From Chaetoceros tenuissimus (Eukaryota > Bacillariophyta > Thalassiosirophyceae > Chaetocerotales > Chaetocerotaceae), in the NCBI GenBank assembly GCA_021927905.1, contig BLLK01000022.1, forward strand, positions 1,736,001-1,800,000: DNA of 64,000 bases, given 5' to 3'. Made by a program: the position numbers and the translations under genes. The stretch's first letter is position 1. Each line of letters begins with the position of its first letter. Of the stretch, positions 60,296 through 64,000 are shown piece after piece. The notes under the pieces are model-generated. The model was not told the DNA's origin. It did not search any database and saw only the letters and a program-made list of their open reading frames with translations.

Positions 60296-62099
60296 ATGGG
60301 GCAGCAGTTCAGCAGTCAAAGCGACAAATCGTCACAAACAATCCATGATACCGACACTTTGATCTCCACTTCCCTGTCAAGCAATCAAGATCTAGGAAAT
60401 GACGCTAATACAGCAGCGGTAAAAGTAGAGTCAGAAGACGAAATGGATTTAGATTCTGAAGAGTTAGAATGGGTAGATATAACTAGTAGATTCCTACTTG
60501 AAGCGTGCGAAAGTAAAGACTGGGAAATTTTCGAAAAGTTTCTATCGGATGAATCAATTTCAAAAAGAAAAAAGAAAATCGTGCTTGAAGAAGAAGAAGA
60601 GTGTCGTAACCTGGCTCTACGCTGGGGAGCACCACTGGCTTGTTGAGTTAGAAGGTGCAGAAGTGATATCTAGATGCTCTTGGCTGCATTTAGCATTGTT
60701 GTGTGAAGATGCATCATTTGAAGTTGTGAAGCTATTGGTAGATATTGGTGGAAAGGAACTGGTAAATATGCAGTCAAATCATCCAGAGCATCGAAAGAGG
60801 ACTGCATTGCATATACATCTCGGACTAAGTCCGGCTCATTCAAAGCCCGTGGAACTCAATCGAAAAATCATTGAACTTCTTGTGAGAACAGGCGGTGTGG
60901 AATTATTAGAAATAGAAGATGAAGATGGATATCGAATTGTTGATTGTTGCTTACAAGACGAAAGAAACAATATTATAGATTGCCTAAAATCTTCATATGA
61001 GGAAAATGTTTGCTGTGTGCAACAGCAAGTGAGAGCGTTGCAATCTGTAGAAGTAACTCCTAAGCAAATTGAGGATTGGATATGGGAGGATGATTATGAC
61101 GAGCTAGAAAATTTTCTGGATGATGAGAAAATAAGCAAAAAGGAAAAACAAAGGTGCTTCGATTATAGAGACTCTGATCGCAATAGAATTGCATTCTTTG
61201 AGTTTTGTTTGTATCATGGTCCTGTGGATATTGCTGAACGTATTATTGATCTGATGGGAACAGAGTTTCTTATGACCGCAGATAACAATGGAGACACTTG
61301 TCTCCACTTAGCTTGCACAGATGACAATGATGAAGATATTGAACAGCAACATGAGCTCATAGATTTTCTTATTGGTAAAGGGGATATAGCTCTATTGTGT
61401 GCTACAAATGACTATGGTGAAACTGCTCTACATCATTTGCTATCTTGCAATAGGGTAAACTTTGATTCCATCACATTGATCGTAGACGCTGCAGGTAAAA
61501 ATTTACTTCACGAGACAGACAGCGATGGGTATACTGTCCTTCATATTGCATCAATAAAGGAAGAACCAAATACAGACGTCCTTTTGTATTTGATCTCTGA
61601 GGGTGGATCTGATCTATGTGAAATCGAAGATCACCTCGGCAAAAAAGCAGAAGACTACTGGTCTCCAGAGCTCAAGCAATACATCGACCTTCATACAAAA
61701 ACAGCACCAGCACTACCAACATTGTCTAATGATTTACAATGCCCAATCTGCTTCGATATCATGAATGATGTCTATATCATTCCACAATGCTGTCATCGCT
61801 TTTGCAAGAAGTGCATTACTGATGCGTTCCAACACCATAGCAAATGCCCAGTCTGTAGAATGGAATATAGTATTGGAGATGTGAGAAAGGATCCGTTGTT
61901 ATGCAAATTTGCGATATTTGCACAAGAGAAGGAAAATGAGCTGAAGAAAGCAAATGAGAAGCATGAAAAGAATGATTCGCTTCTTGTAAAGAAAGAAGAT
62001 GAGCTAATACAAGCAAAGGAAGAGCTAGCAACACTGAAGCGCAAGTACAATGAGATGACAACATATTTCGTAGATGAGATTTTGCCATTTGCAAAATGA
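60296..62099 (+). pseudogene. Ankyrin-RING gene, array unit B, broken by a 14-nt deletion
   Basis: Starts MGQQFSSQSDKSSQ at 60296, homologous to unit A. At about 60638 the frame shifts: the stretch between GCACC and GAAGG has 17 nt where unit A has 31. The first frame then ends at 60646. The remaining ankyrin region, RING (CPICFDIMNDVYIIPQCCHR, FCKKCI, CPVCR) and coiled coil continue intact in the next frame to 62099, ending FVDEILPFAK as in unit A. The 60-bp acidic repeats are missing. Read as a young pseudogene; a truncated C-terminal RING product from an internal start is conceivable. Confidence 0.8.
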
Positions 62100-62520
62100 A
62101 AGTGAAAAGCATGTAAGGGGAAACATGTTTTATGAACAAATCGTTCTAAATACTTCTTCGCAGTGTCTGAAGTGAGGGTTCTAGGATATTTTGAATGTAT
62201 ATTATATATAGTTTATAATCTGAACAAGTAGAGAATAAAAGTAAAGTATGTGATGTATTTATTTTCGCTTTCAATAATTTGAAAGAATGACTGTCATTGT
62301 TTTTGGTATCGATATTTCTATAGTCTATAAAGAGGTTATCGTATGCAGTGTACAATGACGGTGCTGTGAGACAGACGAGCCACGACCACGAGAAAGAAAA
62401 GAGAGAGAGACGATGGATGATGAGCACAAGATGATGCACATCAAGCCCACGAAGCCAATCTTCATCTGTTGACTATTTTCACTAAGTAGAAGAATCTGTA
62501 CTAAAGAGTACACTATACCA
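62100..62520 (+). promoter_or_regulatory. Inter-cassette spacer B-C, LRR gene absent
   Basis: 421 bp. The first two thirds match spacer A-B (3' UTR, GTCATTGTTTTTGG at 62293, AGGTTATC, ACAATGACGG at 62351). The final part matches the ANK-RING leader (TGTTGACTATT, ACTAAAGAG, ACTATA before the ATG). The LRR_5 gene expected between them is missing, consistent with deletion by recombination between the similar leaders. Confidence 0.55.
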
Positions 62521-64000
62521 ATGAGTGAGCAACAGATCTCGAGCAATCAAGGCGAAGAGTCGTCGCAGACAATTCATGACGCGGACACCTTGATCTCTAC
62601 TTCTCTGTCAACAAGCAATGCAACAAGCAATGAAGATCTAGAAAATGACGCTGATGAAGTGGTAAAAGTAGAGTCAGAAGACGATTCAGATTCTGAAGAG
62701 TTAGAATGGGTTCAAGAAACTAGTGAATTCCTACTTGAAGCGTGCCAGAACCGCGAATGGCAGACTTTTGAAAAGTTTCTATCGGATGAATCAATTTCAA
62801 AAAGAAAGAAGAAACTCGTGCTTGAAGAAGAGAAAGAGTGTCGTAACCTGGCTCTACGCCGGGGAGCACCATTGGATGTCATCAAATACCTTGTTCAAAT
62901 AGAAGGCGCAGACATGATTTCCAAAGGAGATTGCTCCTGGCTGCATTTAGCATTGATGTACCATAGTACAACATTTGAAATTGTGAAGCTATTGGTAGAT
63001 ATTGGTGGAAAGAAACTTGTAAATATGCAGTCTAATCATCCGGAACATAGAAAGAGAACTGCATTGCATATACATCTTGGATTAAGTTGGGCTGATTCAA
63101 AGCCTGTGAAACTCCATCGAAAAATCATTGAACTTCTCATGAGAGTAGGCGGTGTTGAATTATTAGAAATAGAAGATGAAGATGGATATCGAATTGTAGA
63201 TTATTGTTTAGAACATGAAAGAAACATCATAATCAAGTGCCTAAACTCTTCATACGAGGCAAGATTTTTCTCTGTACAAAAACACGTGAGAGCATTGCAA
63301 TCTGTAAAAGTAACTCCAAGGCAGATTGCGTATTGGATATGGAATGCTGACTTTGAAGATTTGAATAGATACTTAGACAATAAGGAAGTGAGTAGAGAGA
63401 CAAAACAGAGGTGCTTCAATTATAGAGACTCGGCTTGGAATAGAGTTGCATTCTTTATTTTTTGCCATTTCAATGGACCTGTGGACATTGCTGAACGTAT
63501 TATTGATCTGATGGGAACTGATTTTCTCATGATCGCAGATAACGAGGGAGATACATGCCTACATGAAGCATGCACAAGCTTTGAAGATGAAGACGATGTA
63601 GAATTCCAGCATATGCTTGTTGAGCTGTTACTTGATGAAGGAGGTACAGCTCTTCTATCTGTAACAAACAACTTTGGCGAAACTGCTCTTCACAACTTGG
63701 TGTCTTGTAATAGAGTGAACTTTGACTCCATTACCTTGATGGTAGATATCGGAGGTAAAGATTTCCTTCTCAAGGAAAATAATTTTGGGCGCACTGCACT
63801 TCATCTAGCATCAATGGAAGAAGAACCAAACAAAGACGTCCTTTTGTATTTGATCTCTAAGGGTGGTTCTGATCTACGCGAGGTCCTGGATGACAATGGA
63901 ATGTTAGCCGAAGACTACTTGTCACCAGAGGTCAAACAATACATCGACCTTCACACCAAAACATCACCAGATCTACCACCATTGTCCGATGATCTACAAT
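62521..64000 (+). CDS. Ankyrin-RING protein, array unit C (partial, runs off window)
   Basis: An open frame from the ATG at 62521 to the window edge, 493 codons, with no stop. It starts MSEQQISSNQGEESS (no Gly2, unlike units A and B) and has the acidic stretch SEDDSDSEELEWVQET. It keeps the region deleted in unit B (APLDVIKYLVQIEGADMI) and the same ankyrin repeats (GDTCLHEACTSFEDED, FGETALHNLVSCNRVNF, GRTALHLASMEEEPNKDV). It ends at LSDDLQ, immediately before where the RING begins in its paralogues. The RING and coiled coil are therefore expected just beyond the edge. Confidence 0.85.
   Translation, partial: MSEQQISSNQGEESSQTIHDADTLISTSLSTSNATSNEDLENDADEVVKVESEDDSDSEELEWVQETSEFLLEACQNREWQTFEKFLSDESISKRKKKLVLEEEKECRNLALRRGAPLDVIKYLVQIEGADMISKGDCSWLHLALMYHSTTFEIVKLLVDIGGKKLVNMQSNHPEHRKRTALHIHLGLSWADSKPVKLHRKIIELLMRVGGVELLEIEDEDGYRIVDYCLEHERNIIIKCLNSSYEARFFSVQKHVRALQSVKVTPRQIAYWIWNADFEDLNRYLDNKEVSRETKQRCFNYRDSAWNRVAFFIFCHFNGPVDIAERIIDLMGTDFLMIADNEGDTCLHEACTSFEDEDDVEFQHMLVELLLDEGGTALLSVTNNFGETALHNLVSCNRVNFDSITLMVDIGGKDFLLKENNFGRTALHLASMEEEPNKDVLLYLISKGGSDLREVLDDNGMLAEDYLSPEVKQYIDLHTKTSPDLPPLSDDLQ

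Larger units (their letters stand above)
55074..64000 (+). repeat. Tandem array of [LRR_5 + ankyrin-RING] cassettes
   Basis: LRR starts are 3892 bp apart (55074, 58966) and the matching ANK-RING starts 3872 bp apart (56424, 60296). The third ANK-RING start follows 2225 bp later without an LRR gene. Coding, spacer and 3' UTR blocks are all shared, so the unit was duplicated as a whole. Confidence 0.85.

Overview
The window is nuclear DNA from a stramenopile, most likely a small centric diatom. Chaetoceros is my best guess and C. tenuissimus a candidate. The evidence is AT-rich sequence, short GT-AG introns (mostly about 70-220 nt), plastid presequences with a Phe just after the predicted cleavage site, PT-rich linkers in secreted proteins, M11 metalloproteases, a DSYGDG-type Cys domain, and a paralogue family beginning MRVATVDGLVTLFYDGS with LRR_5-like repeats that I associate with Chaetoceros. 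The species call rests on memory, not on a search.

Layout. 0.2-8.98 kb: a multi-pass membrane protein, a protein with four fused FkbM methyltransferase domains, a relic and an intact copy of the LRR_5-like family, and an unrecognised protein with a C-terminal CaaX box. 9.3-19.7 kb: a SAP plus pRiA4b-ORF3-like protein, three tandem TPR/double-MYND paralogues, a Got1-like membrane protein with a plastid-type presequence, a small charged two-exon protein, and a complete three-exon ARF1 GTPase. 20-24.1 kb: a Golgi-type sulfotransferase, an SGNH/GDSL-like gene cut by one in-frame TAG, and a decayed gene fragment. 24.4-37.4 kb: two long paralogues carrying RNA polymerase II CTD-like heptads (with WW, RRM, C2H2, KOW-like and TPR parts) flank a three-exon cytosine-5 DNA methyltransferase; an ankyrin-RING gene follows. 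38.3-48.5 kb: three secreted M11 (gametolysin-like) metalloproteases, a Notch/LNR membrane protein and a plastid thioredoxin-like 2Fe-2S protein. 48.7-54.7 kb: an F-box/SPRY protein, an acidic-repeat protein with an RVxF motif, and a three-exon 3'(2'),5'-bisphosphate nucleotidase. 55-64 kb: a tandem array of [LRR_5-like + ankyrin-RING] cassettes in several states of decay. The last ankyrin-RING gene runs off the window.

Themes. Recent tandem duplication and sequence homogenisation dominate: 840-bp FkbM units, the MYND trio, a 192-bp identical tract over the protease active site, and the LRR/ANK-RING array. Several genes have one clean break (in-frame TAG twice, a 14-nt deletion once), which fits birth-and-death evolution. 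The strongest candidates for undescribed biology are the CTD-heptad multidomain proteins next to the DNA methyltransferase, the tetra-FkbM protein, the plastid-addressed Got1 protein, and the LRR_5/ANK-RING cassettes. I saw no tRNA, rRNA, CRISPR array or intact transposon.
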